Notes: generated by a model not told the origin, from the sequence alone. DNA of 64,000 bases from CADEDH01 sp965263455 (GCA_965263455.1 CBDHHN010000004.1:1736001-1800000), one strand, 5' to 3'. Counted from the first letter of the stretch, positions 1-9,401 are shown. Made by a program: numbers and translations.

Positions 1-802
1 TGATCTCGATGATGATCTCGTCCAGGTACGGGCGCTCGGGGATGAAGAAGTCCTCGAACTTCTCCATCCGGATGACCGCGCCCGGCTCGTACTCGGTCAG
101 CTTGAACGGGCCGGAACCGACGAAGTCCTCGGTGTTGCGAGGGTGGTCGGGAAGGTCCTGGCCATCGTTGAAGATGTGCTCGGGGATGATGGGCAGAAGC
201 CCGGGCGACATGGCCAACAGGATGGCCGGGTGGGGCTCGCTCAGATTGATGACGGCCGTCCGGTCGTCGGGGGTGTCGACCGTGGTCACCGGGGCGAACA
301 TGGTCTTGAACGGGTGGTGGGCCTGGGCCGTGAGGACCGAGAAGGCCACGTCCTCGGAGGTGATGGCCTCACCGTCGTGGAAGACGGCGCCCTCGACCAG
401 GGTCAGGGTGACCGACAGACCGTCGTCGGCGATCTCCCAGCTCTCGGCCAGGTACGGCTGGGGCTCGAAGTTCTCGTCGAACAGCAGCGGGCTGGCGTTC
501 AGCTGGGTACCGGGCACGGCGGTGGCATAGCCCGACTGGACGGTGCCGTTCAGGTGACGGGGCACCTGGGTGCTGCCGATGACCAGGGTGCCACCGGCCA
601 CCGGGTCGCCGTCGACGGCGGCCGAGTCGGCGTCGTCGCTGCCGGGGGCCGTGGTCTCGGTGGTCTCGCCGTCGTCGGTGGCGGCGGCCGTGGTTTCCGA
701 CGTCTCGTTGTCGTCGGTGGCCTCGTCATCGTCACCGCCCCCGCAGGCGGCGGCGATCAAGGCGAACGCAAACAGCAGGGCCAAGAATGACCGGATCTTC
801 AT
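1..802 (-). CDS. ABC transporter substrate-binding lipoprotein, SBP family 5 (partial)
   Basis: N-terminal 267 residues of an oligopeptide/dipeptide-type solute-binding protein; the C-terminus lies beyond the left edge. The start ATG follows a GGGGGAG ribosome site. Residues 1-20 are a lipoprotein signal ending in LIAAAC, so Cys20 should be lipidated and the protein held on the outer face of the membrane. A disordered Asp/Thr/Glu linker follows to about residue 60, then the family 5 fold (VAGGTLVIG, then LAESWEI and VFHDGEAITSEDV, the usual signature region). It should capture a peptide or similar solute for an ABC importer whose other genes are probably outside the window. The ligand cannot be told from sequence. 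Confidence 0.9.
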   Translation of the reverse strand, partial: MKIRSFLALLFAFALIAAACGGGDDDEATDDNETSETTAAATDDGETTETTAPGSDDADSAAVDGDPVAGGTLVIGSTQVPRHLNGTVQSGYATAVPGTQLNASPLLFDENFEPQPYLAESWEIADDGLSVTLTLVEGAVFHDGEAITSEDVAFSVLTAQAHHPFKTMFAPVTTVDTPDDRTAVINLSEPHPAILLAMSPGLLPIIPEHIFNDGQDLPDHPRNTEDFVGSGPFKLTEYEPGAVIRMEKFEDFFIPERPYLDEIIIEI

Positions 803-966
803 GATGCTCTCCCCCGTGACGCCGAGCGGTTGTACGGACGTTCACGTGGCGCCATCCTCGCACGCCCTCCGCAACCGGGACAACCATCGCCCGGGCCGGT
901 CGCGTGAACGTCGTCTGTCCGAAATCAGACGGACGTGCGGCCCGGAGGCCCGCCCCGCCGATCGGC

Positions 967-1416
967 TCAGTCGGCGGCCAGCCGTCGATTGATGGCGGCG
1001 GCCAGCCCCTGGGGATCGTCGGTCCCGATGCGGAAGTCCCGGCGGCCGTCGAGATCGAGGTGCACGGCGTCGAGCCCCCACACGTTGAACATCGACCCGC
1101 CGGGGATGATGCGCAGGCCCCAGCCATACCACCAGCGGTTGCGGACCGCTGCGGCTGCCGTGATCTGGTCGACGTGGATCACCCGCTTGGGCCGACCCCA
1201 CCGGAAGGCGACGGTGACCGCCTCGGCCGACACCGACGTGGTGAGACTCGAGAAGGCGTAGCCGACGACGGCGACCAGGGCCAGCACCGTCGGCGCGATG
1301 AACAGTGCCGGCTCGCGGTAGATCAGGGCGGGCACCGCGGTGGCCACCGCCAGCAGGCCGACCACGGTGGGCAACACGATCTGGGACTGGGTGTGCTCGT
1401 AGTCCACCGTCGACAC
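967..1416 (-). CDS. small two-helix membrane protein with PH-like domain
   Basis: 149 residues from a GTG start with GGAG four bases upstream; longer in-frame starts would run into the divergent gene at 1550. Two hydrophobic segments (about 14-30 and 36-54) form a hairpin, followed by a soluble domain whose pattern (W-G-x-R, GG-x-MFNVWG, repeated hydrophobic strands, then TDDP and a C-terminal helix) resembles the bacterial PH-like domains of small actinobacterial membrane proteins. No catalytic residues are visible and no specific function can be assigned. It is divergently arranged with the beta-propeller gene. Family assignment rests on pattern only. Confidence 0.7.
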   Translation of the reverse strand: MSTVDYEHTQSQIVLPTVVGLLAVATAVPALIYREPALFIAPTVLALVAVVGYAFSSLTTSVSAEAVTVAFRWGRPKRVIHVDQITAAAAVRNRWWYGWGLRIIPGGSMFNVWGLDAVHLDLDGRRDFRIGTDDPQGLAAAINRRLAAD

Positions 1417-1537
1417 CCTACTCCCACCACCGGCGCCGGTCCCGGCCGTCGACAGGTATCGGAGGACGCCGTCGGGGACCTTCGGAACCCGTCGATCAAT
1501 CCCACACCGGGCCCTGGCGGGGCGCCAGCCCGACGGG

Positions 1538-1543
1538 TACGGT
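1538..1543 (+). promoter_or_regulatory. -10 element TACGGT, leaderless start at 1550
   Basis: TACGGT lies 6 nt before the ATG of the beta-propeller gene and no Shine-Dalgarno sequence intervenes. Confidence 0.55.
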
Positions 1544-1549
1544 CGGCCG

Positions 1550-4500
1550 ATGGCAGGTGTAGACCCCAGACTCCTCGACGGCATCCACTACCGGTGCATC
1601 GGCCCCACCAGGGGCGGTCGGGCGGTGGCGGTGGCCGCCGACCCCGACAACCCCTCGCTGTTCTACTTCGGAGCGGTGGCCGGCGGCGTGTGGCGCAGCG
1701 ACGACGCCGGCCAGTTCTGGGAGAACATCTCCGACGGCCAATTCGCCTCGGCCTCGGTCGGGGCCCTGGCCGTGGCCCCGTCCGACCCCAACGTGCTCTA
1801 CGCCGGCATGGGCGAGGCCACGATCCGGATCGACGTGACCCATGGCGACGGGGTGTACCGATCCCGCGACGGGGGCACCACCTGGACCCACACCGGCCTG
1901 GCCCCCACCCGCCACATCGGCCGCATCGCCGTCGACCCGACCGACGCCGACACCGTGTACGTGGCCGCCCTCGGCCACTCCGCCACCGACACCCCCGATC
2001 GAGGCCTGTACCGGACCCGGAACGGAGGCGACGACTGGGAACTGGTGCTGCACGTCAGCGCCCGGGCCGGGGCCGTCGACGTCTCGGTCGACCCCAACAA
2101 CCCCCGCATCGTGTTCGCCACGGTGTGGCAGGCCCGCCGCACCTTCTGGTCCATCGACTCCGGCGGCCCCGACTGCGGCCTGTGGCGCTCCCTCGACGGG
2201 GGCGACACCTGGACCGAGCTGACCCGCAACCCCGGCCTCCCCGACGGGACCGTGGGCAAGATGGGAGTGGCCGTCTCCCCCGCCCGCCCCGGACGGGTGT
2301 GGGCCCTGATCGAGGCCGAGGGCCGCAAACGGGGCCTGTACCGCTCGGAGGACAACGGCGAGACGTGGACCAAGACCTCGTCCGACCCCGAGCTGTGCTG
2401 GCGGCCCTGGTACTACATGCACCTGACGGCCCACCCCACCGACCCCGACACCGTCTACGTGATGAACCGCAAGGCCTGGGTCTCGATCGACGGGGGCGCC
2501 ACCTTCAGCGAGTTCCCCACCCCCCACGGCGACAACCACCAGCTGTGGATCGACCCCGACAATCCCGACCGGATGATCGGATGCGACGACGGCGGAGCCT
2601 GGGTCTCGCTCAACGGCGGCCGGTCGTGGTCGACGATCTACAACCAGCTCACGGCCCAGCTCTACCACGTGGCCGTCGACGACCAGTACCCCTACAAGGT
2701 CTACGGCACCCAGCAGGACAACTCCTCCATCGCCGTGCCCAGCCGGACCGGCAACGGGGCCATCAACTGGGGCGACTGCTATCCCCCGGGGACGGCCGAG
2801 AGCGGGTACGTGGCGGTCAAGCCGGGCGATCCGAACATCGTGTACGTGGGGGCCATCGGCTCGTCCCCCGGCGGGGGTGACGCCCTTCAGCGCTACGACC
2901 ATTCGACCGGGCAGGTCCAGCTGGTCAGCGTGTGGCCCGAGGCGGTCCACGACGGCAACACGGCCGAGGTCCGGTTCCAGTGGACCTACCCGATCGTGTT
3001 CTCCCCCCAGGACCCGGGGGTGCTCTACGCCTGCGGCAACAAGGTGTTCCGCTCCACCGACGAGGGCATGAGCTGGGACGCCATCAGCCCGGACCTGACC
3101 CACGCCGACCCCGAAACGATGGGCGTCTCGGGCCCCCTGACCATGGACACGGCCGGGGCGGAGATGTACGCCACCATCTTCTCGTTCGTGGCCTCGGCCC
3201 ACCGGCCCGGCACGCTGATGGCGGGCTCCGACGACGGCCGCGTCCACCGCAGCCACGACGACGGGGCGACCTGGGTCGAGGTGACGCCGCCCCCGCTCGG
3301 CAAGTTCTCCCAGGTCACGATGCTGGCCGAATCGCCCCACGTCGAGGGCACGGTGTACATGACCGTGGCCCGCCACAAGATGGGCGACGACACCCCCTAC
3401 GTGTACAAGACCAACGACTGGGGCGACACGTGGACCTCGATCACCGAGGGGATCCCGACCCACGAGTTCTGCCGCGTCATCCGGGAGGACCCGGCCCGGC
3501 GCGGCCTGCTGTACCTGGGCACCGAGTTCGGGCTCCACGTCAGCTTCGACGACGGCGCCCACTGGCAGCCCCTCCAGGCCAACCTGCCGGTGACCCCGGT
3601 GTACGACGTGCTGTGCAAGGACGACGACCTGGTCGTCGCCACCCACGGTCGGTCCTTCTGGATCCTGGACGACCTGACCCAGCTCCACCAGTTCCAGGAT
3701 GAACTCACGGCCGGTCGCGACGGGGCCGTGCCGGCGGCCGGGGCCCACCTCTTCCGGCCCCGGACCACCATCCGGACCCCGCCCACCCTGTTCGCCGACT
3801 TCTGGGGTTCCCCCGGCGGCAAGAACTACCACGTGACCATCGGCCAGAACGCCACTTTCTACCTCGACGAGGCCGAGACCGGTCACCGCACCAAGCGCGT
3901 GATCGACGCCGGCACCGACCTCGAGCGGGGGGTGCGCCTGTCGTACTGGTTGGCCGAGGCGCCCGACGGGCCGGTCACCCTCCGCATCGACGACCCCGAG
4001 GGCAACGAGATCCAGACCTTCACCAGCGACCGGCCCGACGACGAGGCGGAGCGGGCGGGCGAGCTGTACCTGACCGCCGACGCCGGCATCAACGCCTTCC
4101 AGTGGCCCATGCGGTACCCGGCCGGACCCAAGGTCGAGGGCAGCGACTACCACGGCCGCCCCGGAGGCCCCCTGGCCCAGCCCGGGGCCTACCGGGCCAC
4201 CCTGACCGTGGGTGACCACGTCGGCGAGACCACCTTCGACCTCGTGCCCGATCCCCGGGTCACCACCTCCCCCGCCGACTTCGCCGCCCAGTTCGAGCTG
4301 CTGTCGGCCATCCAGGCCAAGCTGAGCGAGACGGTGCGGGCCGTCAACCGGATCGCCGCCCTCACGCGTCGACTGGCCGACTGGTCGGAGCGGCTGGCCG
4401 CCGCCGGCGACGGCGCCGACGAGAGCGTCGCCGACCCGTACGCCGGGTTGAAGGCGGACATCGACTCGGTGACCGACGCCCTGACCACCATCGAGGGTGC

Positions 4501-4756
4501 GCTCATCCAGCGGGAGTTGACCTCCGACGGCGACTCGCTCAACTACCGGGAGATGCTGCTGGAGAAGCTGAGCGGCCTCCCCCCGGTGGTGTCGTCGGCC
4601 GATGCGGCCCCGACCAAGCAGTCGCACCAGGTCTTCGAGAAGCTGGCGGGCCAGATCGACGAGCAGTTGGCCGCCCTGGACGACGTCGTCACCGGTCCCC
4701 TGGCGGCCGTCAACAGCGGCCTGGCCGCCACCGGCCTCGACATCGTCGGGGCCTGA
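1550..4756 (+). CDS. giant BNR/VPS10-like beta-propeller protein (glycosyl hydrolase-like)
   Basis: 1068 residues. The first ~700 consist of repeated BNR/Asp-box units (S-x-DGG-x-TW, for example SRDGGTTWTH, SLDGGDTWTE, SEDNGETWTK, SIDGGATFSE, TNDWGDTWTS), the signature of sialidase/sortilin-type propellers usually annotated as WD40/YVTN/BNR or glycosyl hydrolase. A shorter beta-rich part and a helical, probably coiled C-terminus (about 920-1060) follow. No signal peptide is present: the chain begins MAGVDPRLLDG. If the start is right the protein is cytosolic or exported by another route. No sialidase active-site arginine triad can be recognised, so hydrolase activity is unproven; a binding or scaffold role is equally likely. 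Confidence 0.85.
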   Translation: MAGVDPRLLDGIHYRCIGPTRGGRAVAVAADPDNPSLFYFGAVAGGVWRSDDAGQFWENISDGQFASASVGALAVAPSDPNVLYAGMGEATIRIDVTHGDGVYRSRDGGTTWTHTGLAPTRHIGRIAVDPTDADTVYVAALGHSATDTPDRGLYRTRNGGDDWELVLHVSARAGAVDVSVDPNNPRIVFATVWQARRTFWSIDSGGPDCGLWRSLDGGDTWTELTRNPGLPDGTVGKMGVAVSPARPGRVWALIEAEGRKRGLYRSEDNGETWTKTSSDPELCWRPWYYMHLTAHPTDPDTVYVMNRKAWVSIDGGATFSEFPTPHGDNHQLWIDPDNPDRMIGCDDGGAWVSLNGGRSWSTIYNQLTAQLYHVAVDDQYPYKVYGTQQDNSSIAVPSRTGNGAINWGDCYPPGTAESGYVAVKPGDPNIVYVGAIGSSPGGGDALQRYDHSTGQVQLVSVWPEAVHDGNTAEVRFQWTYPIVFSPQDPGVLYACGNKVFRSTDEGMSWDAISPDLTHADPETMGVSGPLTMDTAGAEMYATIFSFVASAHRPGTLMAGSDDGRVHRSHDDGATWVEVTPPPLGKFSQVTMLAESPHVEGTVYMTVARHKMGDDTPYVYKTNDWGDTWTSITEGIPTHEFCRVIREDPARRGLLYLGTEFGLHVSFDDGAHWQPLQANLPVTPVYDVLCKDDDLVVATHGRSFWILDDLTQLHQFQDELTAGRDGAVPAAGAHLFRPRTTIRTPPTLFADFWGSPGGKNYHVTIGQNATFYLDEAETGHRTKRVIDAGTDLERGVRLSYWLAEAPDGPVTLRIDDPEGNEIQTFTSDRPDDEAERAGELYLTADAGINAFQWPMRYPAGPKVEGSDYHGRPGGPLAQPGAYRATLTVGDHVGETTFDLVPDPRVTTSPADFAAQFELLSAIQAKLSETVRAVNRIAALTRRLADWSERLAAAGDGADESVADPYAGLKADIDSVTDALTTIEGALIQRELTSDGDSLNYREMLLEKLSGLPPVVSSADAAPTKQSHQVFEKLAGQIDEQLAALDDVVTGPLAAVNSGLAATGLDIVGA

Positions 4757-4844
4757 CCGACTCCGGTCCCGGAGGTGTGTCCATCACCAGCCGACGTTCG
4801 GCCGCGCCCGTCCGTCCCTCGTCGTTGACCGGGAGCGGGCGGGC

Positions 4845-5567
4845 GTGAGCCTGCTGGTCGTTGTCGGCGTCCTGGTCCTGGTGTGGGCCGCGTTCACGGT
4901 GTCGGCCTCGGCCGGCCTCGGGGGCTCCCTGCTCATGGTCCCCACCCTGGCCCTGTTCCTCGGGTCGAAGGAGGGGGTTGCCCTCGCCGCCCTGCTGCTG
5001 GCGACCAACAACGTGGCCAAGCTGGTGGCCTACCGCCGGACCCTCCCGTTCCGGGCCGCGGCCGTGGTCGTGGTGCTGCTCATGGTCGGGGCCGCCCTGG
5101 GCTCCTCGGCCCTGGTCCGGGCGCCCGAGGCGGCGGTCACGGTGGCCGTCATCGCCATGTTCGCCGCCACGCTGGTGGCCGAGCGGTTCGACCTGTCCCG
5201 GATCCGTACCGGCTTCGCCCCCGTGCTGTCCTTCGTGTCCGGGGCCACCAGCGGGTTCTCGGGCACCTCGGGTCCGCTCAAGGGGGCGGCCATCCGGAAC
5301 CTCGACCTCGACCGGCGCCACTTCGTGGGGGCGGCCTCGCTGGCCTCGTTCGCCGGCGACGCCACCAAGACCGCGGTGTTCGCCGAGGCCCGTCTCCTCG
5401 GCACCGAGTCCGTGCTGCTGGCCCTGGGTGCGGTGCCCCTCATGGCGGCCGGCACCTGGTGCGGGTCACGCTTCAACGACCGGGCCGGGGAGCGGGCCTT
5501 CGCCGTCGTGTTCTGGGCCGTGATGGCCGGCTACACGGTCCGGTTGCTGGTCTTCCTGGCCACCTAG
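4845..5567 (+). CDS. TauE/SafE-family permease (DUF81)
   Basis: 240 residues, strongly hydrophobic, with about eight predicted membrane helices in two halves. The N-terminal GLGGSLLMVP and the internal GATSGFSGTSGP correspond to the two conserved Gly-rich loops of the TauE/SafE family, proposed exporters or permeases for sulfonates, sulfite or other organic anions. The GTG start was chosen because the protein then begins directly with the first helix; upstream residues in this frame are Arg/Ser-rich read-through of the preceding gene. Substrate unknown. A second family member lies at 57673. Confidence 0.88.
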   Translation: MSLLVVVGVLVLVWAAFTVSASAGLGGSLLMVPTLALFLGSKEGVALAALLLATNNVAKLVAYRRTLPFRAAAVVVVLLMVGAALGSSALVRAPEAAVTVAVIAMFAATLVAERFDLSRIRTGFAPVLSFVSGATSGFSGTSGPLKGAAIRNLDLDRRHFVGAASLASFAGDATKTAVFAEARLLGTESVLLALGAVPLMAAGTWCGSRFNDRAGERAFAVVFWAVMAGYTVRLLVFLAT

Positions 5568-5747
5568 CTGTCGATGGTGACCCATGGCCGTCGGCGACAG
5601 TGGGGTCCGGGTGGTCCCGGGGCGCTAGGATCCACCCGATCTTCCGTCCGCTGCTCCGATCCCGATGCTGCGGTGACGAAGGCCGGCGGGACCTCGGCTC
5701 CAAGGCCGTGGGTGACCGGGAGCAGAGCGGCGTGATGTTGACAGTCC

Positions 5748-6320
5748 ATGAGCGGTGAACCCTGGCCCCGCGGGGGGTCGGACGGTCGGGACGAACCGGA
5801 CGGCATGGGCGGAAACGAACCCACGCTCCCCCTTCCCGCCATCGAGGTCGAGCGACCGTCCCAACTCGGTCGCCAGGTGGCGATCGTGTTCGCCATCGGG
5901 GCCGTGGCCCTGCTCGCCATCGTCAGCGCCGTGGCCGGGACCGGGGGGAGCGGTGATGACGAGGCGACGGCCGAAGCCGCCATCCTCAGCGAACTGTGCG
6001 CCACCCACCTCATGCCGGTGACCGAGGCCGTCGAGCAGTGGGCCGGGGTGGAGAACTGGGCCGACCGACCGGACGAGGAGCCCGACCTGGGCCTGATGAC
6101 GGCGGCCGCCCTCACCGAACTGGGCGCGGTGGAGGCCACCGCCGGCCTGGCCGACGAGGCCACCGACCTCGAGGGTCGCCTCGACGACGCGACCGGAGTC
6201 TTCGACCGGGCCTCCGCCGTCCGTGCCGCGCTGGAGCGGACCACGGAGGAGTTGGACGCCGCCGGGGCGTCGAGCGGCTGCGAGACCGACCGGCTCGAAG
6301 CCGCCCTGGCCCGGCCTTGA
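5748..6320 (+). CDS. hypothetical single-pass membrane protein
   Basis: 190 residues: a Gly/Pro/Asp-rich cytosolic N-terminus, one membrane helix at about 43-64, then a soluble, acidic, mostly helical exterior domain with two cysteines (in SELCATH and SSGCETD) that may pair outside the cell. I recognise no family. The 180-bp upstream gap holds a TAGGAT hexamer near 5628. The stop overlaps the TTG start of the acetyltransferase, so the two are probably co-transcribed. Confidence 0.7.
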   Translation: MSGEPWPRGGSDGRDEPDGMGGNEPTLPLPAIEVERPSQLGRQVAIVFAIGAVALLAIVSAVAGTGGSGDDEATAEAAILSELCATHLMPVTEAVEQWAGVENWADRPDEEPDLGLMTAAALTELGAVEATAGLADEATDLEGRLDDATGVFDRASAVRAALERTTEELDAAGASSGCETDRLEAALARP

Positions 6321-6838
6321 CCGACCCCGGCCCCGGGCCGGAACGCGCCGTCTCGACCCGGACCGTCCGGGCCGACGACGCCGGGCCGCTCCTGGCCATC
6401 TACACCCCGATCGTCACCGACACCGCCATCTCGTTCGAGTTGGAGCCACCGACCGAACCCGAGTTCGCCGACCGGATCGCCCGCATCTCGGGGTCCGACC
6501 CGTGGCTGGTGGCCGAGGTCGACGGCCGGGTGGCCGGCTACGCCTACGCCACCGCCTTCCGGGCCCGGGCCGCCTACGGCGCCACCCGGGAGAGCACGGT
6601 CTACGTCGATCCCGGTCATCAGGGCCGGGGTGTGGCCCGGGCCCTGATGACGGCCCTGCTCGACCGGCTCGAGGCCGACGGGGTCCACCTGGTGGTGGCC
6701 GGGATCGTGCTCCCCAACGAACCGTCGGTGGCCCTCCACGAACGCCTCGGGTTCCGCCCGGTGGGCGTGTTCACCGACGTGGGTCGCAAGTTCGGCCGAT
6801 GGCACGACGTCGGGTTCTGGCAGCGGCGCCTGGGCTGA
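6317..6838 (+). CDS. GNAT acetyltransferase, phosphinothricin/methionine sulfoximine type
   Basis: 173 residues. The pattern TVRADDAGPLLAIYTPIV, then TAISFELEPP, and the acetyl-CoA site VDPGHQGRGVARALM (motif Q/RxxGxG/A) followed by NEPSVALHERLGFRPVG and FTDVGRKFGRWHDVGFWQ matches the Pat/Bar-like branch of GNAT enzymes, which N-acetylate small amino-acid analogues such as phosphinothricin or methionine sulfoximine. The TTG start overlaps the previous stop codon; no ATG or GTG exists closer to the domain. The true substrate is unknown. Confidence 0.88.
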   Translation: MTDPGPGPERAVSTRTVRADDAGPLLAIYTPIVTDTAISFELEPPTEPEFADRIARISGSDPWLVAEVDGRVAGYAYATAFRARAAYGATRESTVYVDPGHQGRGVARALMTALLDRLEADGVHLVVAGIVLPNEPSVALHERLGFRPVGVFTDVGRKFGRWHDVGFWQRRLG

Positions 6839-6911
6839 GCGGGCCCGGTGACCAAGAACCCGGGGGCCCGAGGTAGCAACCGGCGGTCCGGGCCGCGAGA
6901 CTCGGTCGTTC

Positions 6912-8585
6912 ATGTCCCGCGCCGGCGTCTCCTCCTCCCTCCCCTCCCGCGGCGCGGCCCAGCGGCTGCGACTTCGGCCCTGGCAGCGCCGTGCCCTCGA
7001 CACCTTCGAGGCCTCGGACCGCCCTGACTTCCTGGCCGTGGCCACCCCGGGGGCGGGCAAGACGACGTTCGCCCTGACCGCGGCCCGACTGATCCTGCCC
7101 CGGCTCGGAGGCCGCCTGATCGTGGTCGCCCCCACCCGGCACCTGAAGCTCCAGTGGGCGTCGGCGGCCGAGGGCTTCGGCCTCCACCTGGAGACCGAGT
7201 GGTCGCCCCAGGAGCGGCTGGCCCCCGACTTCCACGGCCTCGTCACCACCTACCAGCAGGTGGCGACCTCGGCCGCCGAGCTGTCCGCCCTGGCCTCGGG
7301 TTCGATGGTCATCCTGGACGAGGTCCATCACGCCGGCGACGAGCTGGCCTGGGGCGACGGGGTGACGACGGCCTTCGGCCCGGCCGCCCGCCGCCTGGCC
7401 CTGTCGGGCACACCGTTCCGGTCGGACACCGCCGCCATCCCCTTCCTCCGCTACGTCGGGGAGCAGGTCGAGCCCGACATCGAGTACGGCTACGGCGACG
7501 CCCTGGGTGACGGTGGTGTCGTCCGGCCCGTGTACTTCCCCCGCTTCGGCGGTCACATGGAATGGACGGCCCCCGACGGCTCCGAACTCTCGGCCACCTT
7601 CGAGGACGCCCTCCCCCGCTCGCTGGCCAACCAGCGGTTGCGGGCCGCCCTCAGCCTCGACGGGGAGTGGCTTCCGGCCGTCCTGGGCCACGCCCACAAG
7701 CAGTTGCTGGAGATCCGCAACCGCCAACCCGATGCCGGCGGCCTGGTCATCGCCACCGACCAGGATCACGCCCGGGGCATCGCCCGCCTCCTGCGGGACC
7801 GGTTCCGGGTCCTGGCCACGGTGGCCCTGAGCGAGGACAGCGATGCCTCGGACAAGATCCAGCGCTTCGCCACCGGCATCGACCCGTGGATCGTGGCCGT
7901 GCGCATGGTCTCGGAGGGGGTCGACATCCCCCGCCTGCGGGTCGGGGTCCACGCCACGACCACCACCACCGAGCTGTTCTTCCGCCAGGCCGTGGGCCGG
8001 ATCGTGCGTCACACCGGGGGCCGGGCCCGGGCCTACATGTTCGTGCCCGACGACCCCCGGCTCCGGTACTTCGCCGACTCGATCGCCGAGTCCCGCCGAC
8101 ACCGACTCAAGCACCATGCCGAGGAGGAGGCGGAGAAGCGGGAGGCGGCCGAGAAGCCCGACGGCGACCAGCTCTCGTTGTTCGCCGTCCACTCGGCCAC
8201 CATGACCGAGGCCCCGGTCGACCTCGACGACATCCTGGCCGAGGTCGACGAACCGGACCTGCCGACCGCCGACGCCCAGGGCCAACCGGAGCTGGTGATC
8301 GACCTCGACCGCCTCCCCCCGGTCACCACCGCCGGAGGTTCGACCCGGGCCACCGGTGGCCGGGCCGAACGGGAACGCCAGCGCAGCGTCAACACCCGCT
8401 GGGTCCGCGACCTGGCCACCCTCACCGGCCAGACCCACGCCCAGATCAACGCCGAGCTCAACCGGATGTCGGGCGTGTCCAAGGTGGCCGAGGCCTCGGT
8501 GGCCCAGCTCGAACGCCGGGCCCGGGCCGCCGCCGACTGGTACGAGCGGGAGCGGCGTCGACGCCGCCCGGTGGCCGGAGGTTGA
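6912..8585 (+). CDS. DEAD/DEAH-box superfamily II helicase
   Basis: 557 residues. Q-motif-like LRPWQRRALD at 21-30, Walker A TPGAGKT at 45-51, DEVHH (motif II) at 136-140, SGTPF (motif III) near 165 and FFRQAVGRIVRH (motif VI) near 355-365 give a full ATP-dependent SF2 core of the COG1061 type related to RadD and restriction-type helicases. The C-terminal ~170 residues are charged and probably flexible, ending in a helical region that may contact nucleic acid. No nuclease or methylase partner is encoded nearby, so a role in DNA repair or RNA handling rather than restriction is suggested only by absence. Confidence 0.88.
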   Translation: MSRAGVSSSLPSRGAAQRLRLRPWQRRALDTFEASDRPDFLAVATPGAGKTTFALTAARLILPRLGGRLIVVAPTRHLKLQWASAAEGFGLHLETEWSPQERLAPDFHGLVTTYQQVATSAAELSALASGSMVILDEVHHAGDELAWGDGVTTAFGPAARRLALSGTPFRSDTAAIPFLRYVGEQVEPDIEYGYGDALGDGGVVRPVYFPRFGGHMEWTAPDGSELSATFEDALPRSLANQRLRAALSLDGEWLPAVLGHAHKQLLEIRNRQPDAGGLVIATDQDHARGIARLLRDRFRVLATVALSEDSDASDKIQRFATGIDPWIVAVRMVSEGVDIPRLRVGVHATTTTTELFFRQAVGRIVRHTGGRARAYMFVPDDPRLRYFADSIAESRRHRLKHHAEEEAEKREAAEKPDGDQLSLFAVHSATMTEAPVDLDDILAEVDEPDLPTADAQGQPELVIDLDRLPPVTTAGGSTRATGGRAERERQRSVNTRWVRDLATLTGQTHAQINAELNRMSGVSKVAEASVAQLERRARAAADWYERERRRRRPVAGG

Positions 8586-8616
8586 CCGGTCGGGCCGCGT
8601 TGCCGCCCGACCGGTC
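8584..8616. terminator. bidirectional hairpin between convergent genes
   Basis: A perfect 12-bp inverted repeat (GACCGGTCGGGC and its complement) with a 9-nt loop. It includes the end of the helicase stop codon and reaches the stop of the convergent regulator gene. No U-tract follows on either strand. Confidence 0.65.
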
Positions 8617-9277
8617 AGTCGTGGCGGTGGGCGAAGGCCTCCAGGGCCGCCAGGTCGAGGATCCGGATCTGCTGGCGCCCGGTTTCGACCAGGCGCAGCT
8701 TCCGGAGCTGGCGGAAGGCCAGGACGACAGCGTCGCGCGATACCCCGACCCATTCGGCCAGCTCCTGCTGGGTCAGCGACGAGGCCAGGGCCAGGCTGCC
8801 GTCCTCGCCCACCCGGTGGCCCCAGGCCGCCAACTCCACCAGGCGACCGGCCAAGCGGGTGACGGCGTCGCTGGTGCCGGCCTCCAACTGGCGTTGGGTC
8901 GATTGCCGTAGGCGTTCGGCCAGCATGGCCAGCAGCTCCCAGGCCAGCCCCGGCCGCTGGTGGACCAGGTGGCGGAACGTCTCGGCCGGCACCGTCAGGG
9001 CTTCGACGGCCGACACCGCGGCCGCCGCCGTGGAGCGGGGCCGATGGTCGACCGGGCCCAGCTCCCCGATGATGTCGCCCTCGGCCCGGAGTTCGATCAC
9101 CACCGACCGGCCGTCGGCGACGCTGCGGGTCAACTTCACCATGCCCTCGAGGATCACGATGACGTGGGTGGGGGCGTCGCCCTCCAGGAACAGGTAGGTC
9201 CCCCGCTCGTAGACCCGCGGGGTCGCCACCGAGCGGAACGCCTCCCGATCGTCATCGTTGATGGCCGACCAGAACAC
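8615..9277 (-). CDS. CRP/FNR-family transcriptional regulator
   Basis: 220 residues from a GTG start that places the chain where CRP proteins normally begin; upstream in-frame sequence belongs to the divergent promoter region. The cyclic-nucleotide beta-roll has GELGPVDHRPRSTAA, matching the phosphate-binding cassette of cAMP-binding members (Glu, Arg, Ser/Thr kept). The C-terminal winged helix contains LTQQELAEWVGVSRDAVVLAFRQL, a normal recognition helix. No FNR-type N-terminal cysteine cluster is present, so a cyclic nucleotide rather than oxygen is the likely signal. It is divergent from the channel gene and may control it and itself through the 124-bp gap. Confidence 0.9.
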   Translation of the reverse strand: MFWSAINDDDREAFRSVATPRVYERGTYLFLEGDAPTHVIVILEGMVKLTRSVADGRSVVIELRAEGDIIGELGPVDHRPRSTAAAAVSAVEALTVPAETFRHLVHQRPGLAWELLAMLAERLRQSTQRQLEAGTSDAVTRLAGRLVELAAWGHRVGEDGSLALASSLTQQELAEWVGVSRDAVVLAFRQLRKLRLVETGRQQIRILDLAALEAFAHRHD

Positions 9278-9366
9278 CAACCAAGCATGGCACGCCGTCC
9301 CCGAACCAGGAATCCACCGGGGCCCGGCCCCGCTCGGCGCCGACCGGACCGGCACCGAGAACCGAC

Positions 9367-9395
9367 TTGATTGGACCGTCCAGGTTGCCGACAAA
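9367..9395 (+). promoter_or_regulatory. candidate promoter of the channel-HDOD pair
   Basis: TTGATT, a 17-nt spacer, then GACAAA, ending 6 nt before the ATG at 9402. The -35 is good and the -10 imperfect. The TTGAT is also one half of a CRP/FNR-type site, but no matching half-site is seen. Confidence 0.35.
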
Positions 9396-9401
9396 ACCCG
9401 T

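Noticed and set aside
1496..4627. A 1043-codon open frame antisense to the beta-propeller gene
   Set aside because: It is a G+C-rich shadow: Gly/Val/His/Asp-rich with no domain pattern, while the plus-strand frame has clear BNR repeats.
5651..5725. Possible structured leader: CTGCTCC at 5651 can pair with GGAGCAG at 5719
   Set aside because: A 7-bp long-range match is easily met by chance in DNA this G+C-rich, and the enclosed sequence fits no riboswitch class I know.
9258..9401. Longer N-terminus for the channel protein from an ATG at 9258
   Set aside because: The extra 48 residues are not repeat-like and overlap the start of the divergent CRP gene, while the 9402 start has promoter-like sequence before it.
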